From Desulfonatronovibrio hydrogenovorans DSM 9292 (GTDB lineage: Bacteria; Desulfobacterota; Desulfovibrionia; Desulfovibrionales; Desulfonatronovibrionaceae), in assembly GCF_000686525.1 (NCBI RefSeq), contig NZ_JMKT01000008.1, forward strand, positions 496,001 through 560,000: DNA of 64,000 bases. Direction: 5' to 3'. The position numbers and the translations under genes were made by a program. Positions 10,972-21,842 of the stretch are shown here, one piece after another. Positions within the stretch are counted from its first letter, which is position 1, and each line of letters starts with the position of its first letter. The notes under the pieces were generated by a model. The model was not told where the DNA came from. It did not search any database and saw only the letters and a program-made list of their open reading frames with translations.

Positions 10972-11820
10972 GTGACTCCCAAGAAAATTCTGGGGCTTTT
11001 TTTCATCTTTATTGTTTTCTATCTGAGCCTCTATACCTGGAATTCCCGAACCCATTTCCTGGATCAACTGGCCACTTCAACCGGGCTTGAGTTTGTGGGC
11101 TGGACTGTTAAGCCTGGTAAGCTGATTCATTCAGGTGTCAGGGATTTCTGGGACAGGTACGTACAGCTGATGGAGGTACATACAGAAAACCAGACCCTGA
11201 GGCAGCAGGTGGAAGATCTCCAGGCCAGAGTAACCGAGTTGAATGAGCGGTCTGCCCAGGCTGACCGTCTGGAGCGGTTGCTGGACTTTTCTCCTCCACC
11301 CCGCTGGAATGGACAAGGGGCTAGAGTTGTGGCTCATGATTTCGGCCCATTAGGAGCCCTTAACTCCATCGTCATTGATAAAGGCAAGTTTCAGGGTGTC
11401 ACTCCCAATCTGCCCGTGGTTACTCCAGACAGCGTTGTTGGCCGGACCTTTAAAACCGGACTGAATTTTTCTACAGTCCTACTCACATCGGATCCCAACA
11501 GTCGGATTCCAGTGATAAGTTCTGAAACCAGGGTGCCTGGAATCCTTGCCGGACAGGGCTACAGCAAGCCTTTTTCAGTTCAATACGTGCATCTGAATTC
11601 CCCCCTGCAAAGTGGCGAACTGCTGGTGACTTCCGGCCTGGCCGGTATTTATCCTAAAGGCCTTCCTGTGGCCAGAGTCAGCGGAATACTTCGTTCCGAA
11701 ATATCCCTGTTCCTGCTGGTGGAGGCAGAACCCCTTGCAGATTTCAGAACCAAGGAAGAGGTCATGATTCTGGAGAATAATTCCTTTCTCAAAATTGAAA
11801 AGCTGGGCTTCGAGGAATAG
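10972..11820 (+). CDS. mreC: Rod shape-determining protein MreC
   Basis: Bitopic inner-membrane protein that links MreB to periplasmic wall synthases. The 282-residue protein starts at a GTG 7 nt after mreB. One N-terminal membrane helix spans roughly residues 6-22. A coiled coil follows (about 65-100), then the periplasmic beta-domain with GPLGALNSIVIDKGKFQGV and a late LVTSGLAGIYPKGLPVARV block typical of MreC. AAGGAGG lies inside the 3' end of mreB. Confidence 0.95.
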   Translation: MTPKKILGLFFIFIVFYLSLYTWNSRTHFLDQLATSTGLEFVGWTVKPGKLIHSGVRDFWDRYVQLMEVHTENQTLRQQVEDLQARVTELNERSAQADRLERLLDFSPPPRWNGQGARVVAHDFGPLGALNSIVIDKGKFQGVTPNLPVVTPDSVVGRTFKTGLNFSTVLLTSDPNSRIPVISSETRVPGILAGQGYSKPFSVQYVHLNSPLQSGELLVTSGLAGIYPKGLPVARVSGILRSEISLFLLVEAEPLADFRTKEEVMILENNSFLKIEKLGFEE

Positions 11821-11826
11821 CCTAAA

Positions 11827-12297
11827 TTGAAAAAGGCTTTTTTTCTGCTTATATACACTGTTCTGGGTGTCTGGGGACAATTTGCCCTTCCCTCGGTGGA
11901 TTTTTTGACTCCAGCTTTGGTTGTGCTTCTGCAGCTGGGCTTTTTCAGTTATGCTTTCTGGGCAGGACTGTTCTGGATGCTCATTCAGGAGGGTGCCGGT
12001 GACCTGGCTTTTGGTACAGCCATTCTTTTTTATTCAGGCTTGCTGATCTTCTTTTTTACAGGCGGGGCTTTTTTTGAAGTCAGCAATATCTTGTTTTCAT
12101 TATTTCTTTTTTTATTCCTGTCAATTTACAAGCCGTGGATAGTCACGGTGATGGCTTCACTCCAGGATCTGTCCCTGACAGGGCAGTACAGCTTGCAGGG
12201 CATGGCGATTCAATGGGGCGTATATTTCTGCCTTTGGTGTCTAACTTATAATTTATGCAAAAAGTATTTTGTCAATGAGTCTGTTCAAGGGAAATAG
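11827..12297 (+). CDS. mreD: Rod shape-determining protein MreD
   Basis: Small polytopic membrane protein of the elongasome. The 156-residue sequence is almost wholly hydrophobic, with about five membrane segments. It is weakly conserved, so the call rests largely on its place between mreC and the PBP2 gene and on its topology. The start is TTG at 11827, 6 nt after mreC, with GAGG just upstream. Its 3' end overlaps the next gene. Confidence 0.85.
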   Translation: MKKAFFLLIYTVLGVWGQFALPSVDFLTPALVVLLQLGFFSYAFWAGLFWMLIQEGAGDLAFGTAILFYSGLLIFFFTGGAFFEVSNILFSLFLFLFLSIYKPWIVTVMASLQDLSLTGQYSLQGMAIQWGVYFCLWCLTYNLCKKYFVNESVQGK

Positions 12298-14068
12298 TCA
12301 TTTTCATGAAAGATTCGGCCCGTATTTTCTGCTGTTTCTTATTGTTTCTCTGTTCTGCGTTTTTTCGATCAGACTCTGGTACCTTCAGGTTTACCGGGGT
12401 GAATACTTTTCCCAAAAGGCGCAAGATAACCTGCAGCGCAGGCAGCCCATCTATGCCCCCAGGGGGCTTTTTCTGGACAGAAACGGAGAGCTGCTGGCCG
12501 TAAACGAACCTTCCTACAGCCTGGCACTGATTCGTGAGGATTGTCCGGATATTCCGTCTACCCTTGATCAGATCAGCAAATGGACAGGCATCCCGTCTGA
12601 AGAGATTCATGGAGAGTTTCAAAGAGGGCGAAGCATGGTCAGGTCCTTTGAGAACCAGATCATAGTTTCCAACCTTACCTTTGATACATTGACCAGGGTG
12701 GAAACTGAGGCTCCTCACTGGCCAGGGGTCAAGGTTGTTGTTCAGCCCAGAAGGAAATATCTTCAGGGTGAAATTCTTTCCCATGTCCTGGGTTACGTGG
12801 CAAGGGCCAACGAAGAGGAGCTCAAGGCTGATCCTGATCTCAGGCTGGGCGATAACGTTGGCAAGCAGGGCCTGGAGTTCACCCTGGAAAGAATTTTAAG
12901 AGGCAGCAGAGGGCTAAGGCGGATGGAGGTAGACGCTTCTGGCAGGGTGTTGCACCAGGAAGTCCTTGTTAAGCCTCAGTCCGGCCAAAATGTTCAGCTC
13001 AGCATCGACCTGGGTATGCAAAGCAAAGCTTACGAGCTTATGCAGGGCAGGTCCGGGTCTGTGGTGGTCCTTGAGGCTGACACAGGACAGATCCTGGCCA
13101 TGGTCAGTGCTCCCGGCTATGACAACAACAAGTTTGTATTTGGGTTGTCCCACGCCCGCTGGCAGGAGCTTTTGAACAATCCCCACCACCCGCTGCAGAA
13201 CAGAAGTATTCAGAGCACCTACCCTCCCGGATCGGTATTCAAGCTGGTAATGGCGGGCATGGCCCATATGGATCCGGACATTCGGGAGTCGGACAGGGTT
13301 TTCTGTCCTGGTTCCTTCAGGCTGGGCAATAGAGTCTTCAGGTGCTGGAAGGGTCATGGCTGGGTTGATATGACCAAGTCCCTGGTTGAGTCCTGTGACG
13401 TTTACTATTATCAGCTGGGAGACAGGCTGGGTGTGGACAGGATAAGTGAATTCGCCATTAAAAGCGGATTTGGACGCTTGACCGGCATAGACCTGCCCCA
13501 CGAAAGGGCTGGCTTGATTCCCACCAGGGAGTGGAAGAGGCAGCGTTTCAATGAAGGATGGCGTGGTGGAGACAACCTCAATCTTTCCATTGGCCAGGGC
13601 TTCACCCTGGTCACTCCCTTGCAGACTGCCAGATTTGTGGCGGCCCTGATCAATGACGGGCATCTCTATAAGCCTTCACTTCTTTTGGGAGAAGATCAAG
13701 TTGACCCTTTGCCTCTGCCCTGGAGCAAGGCAGCAAGGGATTTTGTTTATCAAACAATGATCGAGACCGTTGAAGGAGAAAGGGGTACTGCCAGGAGACT
13801 GCGCAAGCCCGGAGTTGTGGTTGGAGGAAAAACAGGCACAGCCCAGGTGGTCAGGCTTTTGCCCGAACACATGGAGGACGATGTCGAGGCAGTTGAATAC
13901 TGGCTCAGACACCATGGTTGGATGGCCGGTTTCGCCCATGCTGGTGATCAAAAATACGCCATTGTGGCCCTGGTGGAGCATGGAGGCTCGGGCAGCGCAG
14001 CAGCTGGTCCGGTGGTCAGGGGAATGATCGACTATATCTTTGACGAAACCCAGGAAAAAGGGCAGTGA
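12275..14068 (+). CDS. mrdA: Penicillin-binding protein 2, MrdA
   Basis: Monofunctional transpeptidase that cross-links peptidoglycan during elongation with RodA. I prefer the ATG at 12275, giving 597 residues; a TTG six bases upstream is the alternative. There is one N-terminal membrane helix (about residues 15-35), a pedestal domain with APRGLFLDRNGELLAVNEPSY, and the transpeptidase domain. Catalytic motifs are SVFK (Ser near 320), SCD, and KTGTAQ. The start lies inside mreD, implying coupling. Confidence 0.96.
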   Translation: MSLFKGNSHFHERFGPYFLLFLIVSLFCVFSIRLWYLQVYRGEYFSQKAQDNLQRRQPIYAPRGLFLDRNGELLAVNEPSYSLALIREDCPDIPSTLDQISKWTGIPSEEIHGEFQRGRSMVRSFENQIIVSNLTFDTLTRVETEAPHWPGVKVVVQPRRKYLQGEILSHVLGYVARANEEELKADPDLRLGDNVGKQGLEFTLERILRGSRGLRRMEVDASGRVLHQEVLVKPQSGQNVQLSIDLGMQSKAYELMQGRSGSVVVLEADTGQILAMVSAPGYDNNKFVFGLSHARWQELLNNPHHPLQNRSIQSTYPPGSVFKLVMAGMAHMDPDIRESDRVFCPGSFRLGNRVFRCWKGHGWVDMTKSLVESCDVYYYQLGDRLGVDRISEFAIKSGFGRLTGIDLPHERAGLIPTREWKRQRFNEGWRGGDNLNLSIGQGFTLVTPLQTARFVAALINDGHLYKPSLLLGEDQVDPLPLPWSKAARDFVYQTMIETVEGERGTARRLRKPGVVVGGKTGTAQVVRLLPEHMEDDVEAVEYWLRHHGWMAGFAHAGDQKYAIVALVEHGGSGSAAAGPVVRGMIDYIFDETQEKGQ

Positions 14069-14171
14069 TTGCAGATAATAATTCATCAAGCTTTTCAAGT
14101 GCCCCTGAAGTCTTATCCGGTCTGAATGGATTTTGATCCAGATACGTCTCAAGGGAACAGTAATACTTTTT

Positions 14172-15278
14172 ATGATTGATCGGCAGCTTTTTCTTTATAT
14201 CAACTGGCCCATGCTGGCGGTGATTTTTCTGTTATTTTCAGCCGGGGTGCTGAACCTTTATTCGGCCAGCGCCTTCAGAGTAGGTGATGGCACAGCTTTG
14301 ACCTCGTTTTACAACAGGCAGATCATCTGGGGCGGGATTAGCCTGACAGCCATGATCGTGGTTATGGCCTTTGATTACAGACACCTTAAAACCGGATCCT
14401 GGACAGTGTACGGACTGTCTCTGGTTTTTCTAGTGGCTGTAATTTTCTGGGGCAAGTCTATTTATGGTGCCCAGAGATGGCTGGATCTGGGCTTCTTCAG
14501 TTTTCAGCCCAGTGAGGTCGCCAAAATAGGAGTTCTGCTTATGGCTGCGGCTTTCCTGGCCAAAATCGCTCCTCCACTTGGACTCAAAGATTTGCTTAAA
14601 ACCCTTTTGGTGGCTCTGGTCCCAGCTTTTCTTATTGCCAGGCAGCCGGATCTGGGTTCGGCTCTTCTTCTGGTTTTTCTGGTTGCCGGTATGGTTATTT
14701 ATCATGGCATCAGGAAAAATGTATTCAAAGGTCTTGTTGTGACAGTACCGCTACTTCTGCCTGCGGGCTGGTTTTTTTTGAAGGATTACCAGAAGACCAG
14801 GCTGCTGACTTTTTTGAATCCGGGTCAGGACCCCCTGGGGTCGGGCTATCATGTCATACAATCCCAGATAGCAATCGGATCCGGGGGATTCTGGGGAAAG
14901 GGTTTCATGGAGGGTACCCAGAGCCAGTTGCGATTTCTGCCTGAAAAACATACAGATTTTGCCTTCTCTGTATTTGGTGAAGAGTGGGGATTTTTCGGGG
15001 CAATAATTCTTTTATTTCTTTTCTGTCTGTTTTTATACCAGATATTCATTTGTTCCAGGGAGGCCAAGGACAGGTTTGGCTCGTTGCTCTGCGTAGGAGT
15101 ATTTTTTTACTTTTTCTGGCAGATCCTCATCAACATGGGCATGGTTCTTGGGTTGATGCCGGTCGTGGGTATTCCGCTTCCATTCATCAGTTACGGTGGA
15201 ACCTCGCTGCTTGTAAACTTTATCATGATCGGGCTGGTGCTGAACGTGTCCATGCGCAGATTCATGTTCAAAGGATGA
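14172..15278 (+). CDS. rodA: Rod shape-determining protein RodA (SEDS glycosyltransferase)
   Basis: Multi-pass SEDS-family peptidoglycan polymerase that works with PBP2. From the ATG at 14172 it is 368 residues; an in-frame TTG at 14133 would add 13 residues. It has about ten membrane helices, QRWLDLGFFSFQPSE before the mid-region, a large periplasmic loop ending in FLPEKHTDFAFSVFGEEWG, and GIPLPFISYGGTSLL near the C-terminus, all SEDS signatures. The TGA stop is within a few bases of bactofilin-frame ATGs. Confidence 0.95.
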   Translation: MIDRQLFLYINWPMLAVIFLLFSAGVLNLYSASAFRVGDGTALTSFYNRQIIWGGISLTAMIVVMAFDYRHLKTGSWTVYGLSLVFLVAVIFWGKSIYGAQRWLDLGFFSFQPSEVAKIGVLLMAAAFLAKIAPPLGLKDLLKTLLVALVPAFLIARQPDLGSALLLVFLVAGMVIYHGIRKNVFKGLVVTVPLLLPAGWFFLKDYQKTRLLTFLNPGQDPLGSGYHVIQSQIAIGSGGFWGKGFMEGTQSQLRFLPEKHTDFAFSVFGEEWGFFGAIILLFLFCLFLYQIFICSREAKDRFGSLLCVGVFFYFFWQILINMGMVLGLMPVVGIPLPFISYGGTSLLVNFIMIGLVLNVSMRRFMFKG

Positions 15279-15328
15279 TGGACATGTCTAGTCTATTTGA
15301 AAGACTGTTAAAATCAAAAGGAGAGAAA

Positions 15329-15673
15329 ATGGCTAAAGATGAAATAAACGCATTCATGGGCATGGGTACCACTTATCAGGGAAAATTAGTTTTCAAGGGG
15401 ACTGTGCGCATCGATGGCGAGTTTGAAGGTGAAATTGAATCGGACGGGACCCTGATAGTGGGCAATGAAGCCCATGTCAGGGGCACTATTAATGTTGGAC
15501 AGCTGGTTCTCAGCGGAGCCCTTGAGGGTGATCTCAAGGCCCAGGCCAAGGTTGTCCTTTATAAGCAGGCCAATATCAGTGGCAAAATTACAACTCCGAC
15601 TCTGGTGGTGGAGGAGGGTGCTGTGGTCAAGGGAGAGATCAATATGAGTCCGGAAACGCCAGAAGTTGAGTAA
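15329..15673 (+). CDS. Bactofilin (polymer-forming cytoskeletal protein)
   Basis: Bactofilins are nucleotide-independent beta-helical polymers used in cell shape and in placing wall enzymes. From ATG 15329 the protein has 114 residues. I chose this start because AAAAGGAG lies 5 nt upstream. In-frame ATGs at 15275-15284, overlapping the rodA stop, would add up to 18 residues. The core reads as regular six-residue repeats, for example KLVFKGTVRIDGEFEGEI and LVLSGALEGDLKAQAKV. Location after rodA supports a role in elongation. Confidence 0.88.
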   Translation: MAKDEINAFMGMGTTYQGKLVFKGTVRIDGEFEGEIESDGTLIVGNEAHVRGTINVGQLVLSGALEGDLKAQAKVVLYKQANISGKITTPTLVVEEGAVVKGEINMSPETPEVE

Positions 15674-15797
15674 CAACGTTATGCTGAGGGGTCATGGTCC
15701 GATAAATCCATAAAAACTTAGCCAGTCAAACAATGTGAAAACATTAACAAACCAGGTTTCGTCATGTTTGGTTCTGGTAAAAAATGGTAAAAAGGTT

Positions 15798-15826
15798 TTG
15801 ACACAAACTCTTAAATTGGCTAAATG
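15798..15826 (+). promoter_or_regulatory. Candidate promoter of the ATP synthase operon
   Basis: A perfect -35 TTGACA at 15798-15803 is followed after a 17-nt spacer by TAAATG at 15821-15826. It lies about 65 nt before the first atp gene, in a 217-bp gap after the bactofilin gene. Confidence 0.45.
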
Positions 15827-15890
15827 CTCAGTGTCCTTAACCATCAAACCGCAACTTTGAACAAAATTTCACATTCTCTCGGGAGGCGCC

Positions 15891-16313
15891 ATGATTGATA
15901 TTAATGTCACTTTTTTTATTCAACTTGTTAATTTTCTGATCATCCTGTTGCTGCTGAACCTGATTTTGTACAAGCCCATCCGCGGAATGCTGAAGAAGCG
16001 GGCTGAAATCATGTCCCAAAAGGTCGATGAGATTGAGGAATTCACCAAGTCTTCCCAGGATAAGATGCAGGCTTACAGACTGGAGCTGGACAAGGCAAGG
16101 GTCCAGGCCCAGGAGATCAGGTCCGAGTTCAAAGAAGCAGGTTATCATGAGGAAAGGAAGATAATAGATGCTGCTTCAGAAGAAGCCGGAGGCATTGTCA
16201 AAAGCGCCAGGGAAGGGGTGTCCAAAGACAAGCAGTCTGCAATTTCGATTCTGAAGAAGGAAGTTGAGAAGTTTGCTGCCAAGGCAACGGACAAGATTCT
16301 GAGCAAGGCATAA
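15891..16313 (+). CDS. atpF': ATP synthase F0 subunit b'
   Basis: Peripheral-stalk subunit of F-type ATP synthase, 140 residues. One N-terminal membrane helix (about residues 6-26) is followed by the typical KPIRGMLKKRAEIM and a long charged coiled coil rich in Lys, Glu and Ala. It lies directly before a second b-type gene, the b'/b arrangement known from many delta-proteobacteria and photosynthetic bacteria. The a and c subunit genes are not here, so F0 is encoded in two places. Confidence 0.93.
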   Translation: MIDINVTFFIQLVNFLIILLLLNLILYKPIRGMLKKRAEIMSQKVDEIEEFTKSSQDKMQAYRLELDKARVQAQEIRSEFKEAGYHEERKIIDAASEEAGGIVKSAREGVSKDKQSAISILKKEVEKFAAKATDKILSKA

Positions 16314-16341
16314 TCATAAATATTTCTTTAAGGAGGGCTGT

Positions 16342-16911
16342 GTGTTGAAAGGAAACAAGACCGTGCCGCTTATTTTGGCGCTCCTGCTGGTTGCCGCTGG
16401 AATTTTTACCATGGTTGACCCCATTGGGATGCATCCGGATCTCAAGAATCAGGCCTGGAGGGTGATCAACTTTGTAATATTCCTGGCCATCCTCTACTAT
16501 GCCGGCGGTAAAAAACTGTTCACGTTTTTCCCTGGTCGGAGCAAGGAAATTGAGACAGAGCTCAGCGATCTTGATGCCAGGCGCAAGCAGGCAGAACAAA
16601 AACTGGCTGAAGTGGAGCAGAGCATTGCCGACCTTGAGAATGAAAAACAGGCGATTCTTGCCCAGGCCAAGGCCCAGGGTGACGCCCTCAAGGCCGAAAT
16701 TATTGCCAAGGCTGAGTCGGCTGCTGTGATGATCAAACAGCAGGCCAAGGTCAGTGCTGAGCAGGAGGCAAAACTGGCCCTTGATGAAATCAGGACGGAA
16801 CTTGCCGAAAGCGTGACTCAGGCTGCTGAAGCCATGATCAAGAAGAAGTTGAAGGCCGAGGACCATAAAGCTTTGATCAACGATAGTCTAACAAGGGTGG
16901 TGCTAAATTGA
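16342..16911 (+). CDS. atpF: ATP synthase F0 subunit b
   Basis: Second peripheral-stalk subunit, 189 residues. It has a signal-like hydrophobic stretch at residues 8-24, a second membrane segment around 40-58 (VINFVIFLAILYYAGG), then a long coiled coil. AGGAGG (16331-16336) lies just upstream of adjacent GTG (16342) and TTG (16345) codons, so either could be the start. The last bases overlap atpH. Confidence 0.92.
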   Translation: MLKGNKTVPLILALLLVAAGIFTMVDPIGMHPDLKNQAWRVINFVIFLAILYYAGGKKLFTFFPGRSKEIETELSDLDARRKQAEQKLAEVEQSIADLENEKQAILAQAKAQGDALKAEIIAKAESAAVMIKQQAKVSAEQEAKLALDEIRTELAESVTQAAEAMIKKKLKAEDHKALINDSLTRVVLN

Positions 16912-17459
16912 TAGGAAATATTGTTGCCCGAAGGTATGCCCGGGCTCTGTTCGCCCTTGGCCAGAAGCAAGGGGATAAGGAGCTGAAGGCTTATGGGGAG
17001 GATCTGGCAAAGATCATCAGTGCACTGGAAGGCACGCCCGAGCTGGTCAGGGTATTCAGGAATCCCATCTTTACGGTTGCTGAAAAGAAGGGGATCCTGA
17101 AACAGATTCTGGCCAAGCTCAAACCCGGACCAGTGATTAGTAACTTTTGTTACCTGCTGGCTGATAAGGGCAGGCTGGATTGTCTACCAGAGATTCAGGT
17201 CTATTATTCCAAGCTTCTTGATGAATTCGAGGGTATTGTCAGGGGTGAGATTGTCACAGCCGTCAAGCTGGCTGACAATATGAAGCAGGAAATTGCCGGA
17301 AAGCTGGAAAAGCAGTCGGGCCGGAAAGTCGTCATGGACTACAACGTAGACCAGGACATCATTGGCGGTCTCATGCTGAAGGTTGGTGATAAGGTTTTGG
17401 ATGCCAGTATCAGGGCGCAACTTCAAATTCTCAAAGAAAACATAAAGAGGGGTGAGTAG
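16908..17459 (+). CDS. atpH: ATP synthase F1 subunit delta
   Basis: Joins the peripheral stalk to the top of F1; also called OSCP. The 183-residue protein starts with [14 protein letters not shown] and has the C-terminal [20 protein letters not shown] signature. The start is a TTG at 16908 overlapping the atpF stop. The next coding frame (atpA) starts within a few bases of its stop. Confidence 0.95.
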   Translation: MIGNIVARRYARALFALGQKQGDKELKAYGEDLAKIISALEGTPELVRVFRNPIFTVAEKKGILKQILAKLKPGPVISNFCYLLADKGRLDCLPEIQVYYSKLLDEFEGIVRGEIVTAVKLADNMKQEIAGKLEKQSGRKVVMDYNVDQDIIGGLMLKVGDKVLDASIRAQLQILKENIKRGE

Positions 17460-17463
17460 GGCT

Positions 17464-18972
17464 ATGCAGATAAAAGCAGAAGAAATCAGCCAGATCATTG
17501 AGGGTCAGATCAAGAATTACGAAAAACGCGTTGAGATGAGTGAAACCGGTGTGGTGCTGTCGGTAGGTGACGGTATTGCCCGTGTTTACGGCGTTGAAAA
17601 CGTAATGGCCATGGAACTCCTGGAATTCCCCGGCGGGGTAATGGGGATGGTGCTCAACCTTGAAGAAGACAGCGTCGGCTGCGCCCTTCTTGGTGAAGAT
17701 ACAGAGATTAAGGAAGGAGACCTGGTAAAAAGGACCGGTAAGATCGTCCAGGTGCCAGTGGGTGAGGGAGTCCGCGGACGGGTAATCGATCCTCTAGGAA
17801 GGCCTCTGGATGGACAGGGTCCGATCCAGGGTTCCGAGACCAGGCTGGTTGAAATCAAGGCTCCAGGTATTGTTGAGAGAAAGTCGGTTCACGAGCCCAT
17901 GTATACCGGTCTTAAGGCTGTTGACGCCATGACACCCATCGGACGGGGCCAGCGTGAACTGATTATCGGTGACCGGCAGGTGGGCAAGACCGCCATCTGC
18001 GTTGATGCCATCCTTGCTCAGAAAGAAAGCGATGTTCATTGCATATATGTGGCCGTAGGTCAGAAAAAGTCTACTGTTGCCCAGGTTGTTGACGTACTTA
18101 AGCAGCATGGAGCCATGGAATACACCACCGTTGTTTCAGCTACTGCTTCTGATCCGGCATCTTTGCAGTTCATTGCTGCCTATTCAGGCTGCACCATGGG
18201 CGAATACTACCGTGACAGCGGTAAGCACGCCCTGATCATTTATGATGATCTTTCCAAGCAGGCCGTTTCTTACAGGCAGATGTCCCTGCTCCTGAGGCGC
18301 CCCCCGGGACGTGAGGCCTTTCCTGGAGACGTTTTCTATCTTCATTCCAGACTGCTTGAACGTGCAGCCAAGATGAGCGATGATCAGGGTGCGGGTTCAC
18401 TGACAGCTCTGCCTATCATTGAGACTCAGGCCGGTGACGTTTCCGCTTACATCCCGACCAACGTTATTTCCATTACCGACGGCCAGGTTTACCTTGAGCC
18501 CAACCTCTTTTACGCTGGTGTGCGCCCGGCCATCAACGTCGGCCTCTCAGTATCCAGAGTTGGTGGGGCAGCCCAGATTAAGGCCATGAAAAAAGTTGCA
18601 GGGACCCTGCGTCTTGATCTGGCCCAGTATCGTGAACTTGCCGCATTCGCCCAGTTTGGCTCGGACCTGGACAAAGGTACTCAGCGGCGTCTGACCCGCG
18701 GTGAGCGTCTGGTTGAGCTTTTGAAACAGCCTCAGTACCAGCCCATGAGCGCAGAAGAACAGGTTATTTCCCTTTATTGCGGAACCAAGGGTTATCTTGA
18801 TGACATCCCAGTGGATGCCGTAGCCAAATTTGAGTCTGAAATTCTTGAGTTCATGCGCAGCCAGAAGTCTGAAATTCTCAAGGAAATCAAGGAAAAGCAA
18901 GATCTGGACAGTGATCTGGACAGCAAGATTGCAGCCGCCATTGATGAATTTAAAAAGACTTTTAAGGCCTAA
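17464..18972 (+). CDS. atpA: ATP synthase F1 subunit alpha
   Basis: Non-catalytic nucleotide-binding subunit of the F1 hexamer, 502 residues. I use ATG 17464 (MQIKAEEIS, the family's usual N-terminus) over a GTG at 17452 that overlaps atpH. Walker A is GDRQVGKT near residue 170. The late [13 protein letters not shown] motif holds the arginine finger. Confidence 0.97.
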   Translation: MQIKAEEISQIIEGQIKNYEKRVEMSETGVVLSVGDGIARVYGVENVMAMELLEFPGGVMGMVLNLEEDSVGCALLGEDTEIKEGDLVKRTGKIVQVPVGEGVRGRVIDPLGRPLDGQGPIQGSETRLVEIKAPGIVERKSVHEPMYTGLKAVDAMTPIGRGQRELIIGDRQVGKTAICVDAILAQKESDVHCIYVAVGQKKSTVAQVVDVLKQHGAMEYTTVVSATASDPASLQFIAAYSGCTMGEYYRDSGKHALIIYDDLSKQAVSYRQMSLLLRRPPGREAFPGDVFYLHSRLLERAAKMSDDQGAGSLTALPIIETQAGDVSAYIPTNVISITDGQVYLEPNLFYAGVRPAINVGLSVSRVGGAAQIKAMKKVAGTLRLDLAQYRELAAFAQFGSDLDKGTQRRLTRGERLVELLKQPQYQPMSAEEQVISLYCGTKGYLDDIPVDAVAKFESEILEFMRSQKSEILKEIKEKQDLDSDLDSKIAAAIDEFKKTFKA

Positions 18973-18984
18973 CGGGAGAGTTAA

Positions 18985-19860
18985 ATGGCATCATTAAGGG
19001 ACATACAAAGAAAAATCGGCGCGGTCAAAAAGACCAAGCAGATAACCAAGGCCATGAACATGGTGGCCTCGGCCAAATTGCGCAATGCTCAGCAACGAAT
19101 CGAGCGCTTCCGTCCCTATGCAGAAAAATATACCGAAGTCCTTTCTGACCTGGCTTCCAGGGTGGACTCGGGTGTGCATCCACTTCTTGAGAAAAGAGAG
19201 GAGATTAAGGCTGTGGGGATCATTCTGGTCACCTCGGACAAGGGCCTTTGCGGCAGCTTTAATGTAAATCTCTGTCAGACGGCTTTTAAGCTGGCTAATA
19301 AAAAGAAGGAGGAGGGCAAAGAGGTCAAGTTTGTTTGCATAGGCAAAAAAGGACGGGACTTTATCAGCAAGCGCGGTTTTGAAATTCTGAAAAGCTATCC
19401 GGACGTCATGAACACCTTTGACTTTCAGCTTGCCAATGAAACGGGCACCATGGTCATTGACAAATATTTAGAGGGTGAACTTGACGAGGTCCAGATCGTT
19501 TTCGGGCAGTTTGAATCCATGGTCAAGCAGCTACCCATAGCCAGCCAGGTCCTTCCTGTTGAACAAGAACAGACAGAGGCCCAGCCCGGCGGTTCCGGCG
19601 AGTACATCTTCGAGCCTTCCATAGAAGGGCTGTTAACTGAGCTCTTGCCCAGGTATGTCAAAGTGCAGATGTACAGGGGAATGCTTGATACCTCTGCCAG
19701 TGAGCACGCAGCCAGGATGACAGCTATGGATAATGCTACAAAGAACTGCGACGACCTGGTCGGACAATTGACCCTAGTTTACAACAAGGCCAGACAGGCA
19801 ACAATCACTACTGAACTAATGGATATAGTAGGCGGTGCAGAAGCACTGAAACAAGGATAA
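18985..19860 (+). CDS. atpG: ATP synthase F1 subunit gamma
   Basis: Central rotor shaft of F1, 291 residues. The N-terminal helix begins SLRDIQRKIGAVKKTKQITKAM and the C-terminal helix contains EHAARMTAMDNATKNCDDL; together they form the coiled-coil axle. The middle has the ITSDKGLCG-type block (VTSDKGLCGSFN). Spacing to atpA and atpD is tight (12 and 16 nt). Confidence 0.97.
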   Translation: MASLRDIQRKIGAVKKTKQITKAMNMVASAKLRNAQQRIERFRPYAEKYTEVLSDLASRVDSGVHPLLEKREEIKAVGIILVTSDKGLCGSFNVNLCQTAFKLANKKKEEGKEVKFVCIGKKGRDFISKRGFEILKSYPDVMNTFDFQLANETGTMVIDKYLEGELDEVQIVFGQFESMVKQLPIASQVLPVEQEQTEAQPGGSGEYIFEPSIEGLLTELLPRYVKVQMYRGMLDTSASEHAARMTAMDNATKNCDDLVGQLTLVYNKARQATITTELMDIVGGAEALKQG

Positions 19861-19873
19861 TAGGGGGCGATAA

Positions 19874-21286
<1,413 letters not shown>

Positions 21287-21309
21287 TACTCAAGCTATAA
21301 GGTGAAATT

Positions 21310-21738
21310 ATGGCTAATTTGATTAAGCTGGAAATTGTAACTCCGGACCGTAATCTGCTCAGCGAAGATGTTGAGTATGTTGGCGCACCCGGGGTACAGG
21401 GTGAGTTTGGGGTAATGCCCAGCCACATCCCCTTTCTTTCCGCCTTAGGTATAGGCAGCTTGTTTTATAAGCAAAACGGGAAAAAATATTTTGTATTTAT
21501 TTCCGGTGGGTTTGCCGAGGTCACTCCTACTAAAGTGACTGTCCTGGCCGAGGTTGCGGAAAAAGCGGATGAGATCAGTGTGGAAAGGGCCAGAAAGGCC
21601 AGAGAAAAGGCAGAGCAGAGGGTCAGTCAGCAAAAAGATCAGGTTGACTATGCCAAGGCCAAGGCGGCAATGGCTAGAGCCATGCACAGAATGAAATGCA
21701 GGGAAAGCGCAGTAAGTGCCGGAACCTGCTCCATGTAA
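21310..21738 (+). CDS. atpC: ATP synthase F1 subunit epsilon
   Basis: Rotor subunit that couples F1 to the c-ring and can inhibit ATP hydrolysis. The 142 residues comprise an N-terminal beta-sandwich (LEIVTPDRNLLSEDVEYV) and a C-terminal helical hairpin rich in Ala, Lys and Glu. The gene ends the operon; a strong terminator follows within 25 nt. Confidence 0.95.
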   Translation: MANLIKLEIVTPDRNLLSEDVEYVGAPGVQGEFGVMPSHIPFLSALGIGSLFYKQNGKKYFVFISGGFAEVTPTKVTVLAEVAEKADEISVERARKAREKAEQRVSQQKDQVDYAKAKAAMARAMHRMKCRESAVSAGTCSM

Positions 21739-21757
21739 TTGAAAATGGTTTAGATCT

Positions 21758-21789
21758 AAAAAAAGCCCCGCCAACGCGGGGCTTTTTTT
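21758..21789 (+). terminator. Strong terminator after the atp operon
   Basis: An 11-bp stem (AAAAGCCCCGC at 21761-21771 with its complement at 21776-21786) around a CAAC loop ends in a T-run. It separates atpC from glmU. Confidence 0.9.
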
Positions 21790-21842
21790 ATGTAGACAGG
21801 ACCTGGAGATTAAATTATTTTTTAGTCAAACCAAGGAAGAAG

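Noticed and set aside
12914-13663. 249-residue antisense ORF over mrdA
   Set aside because: It is a shadow of a well-supported PBP2 gene and shows no family motif.
16198-16866. 222-residue antisense ORF over atpF
   Set aside because: Low-complexity mirror of the coiled-coil coding strand; atpF is certain.
21696-21842. Longer glmU start inside atpC
   Set aside because: It would cross the atp terminator and overlap atpC in another frame; ATG 21843 has a ribosome-binding site and the family's N-terminus.
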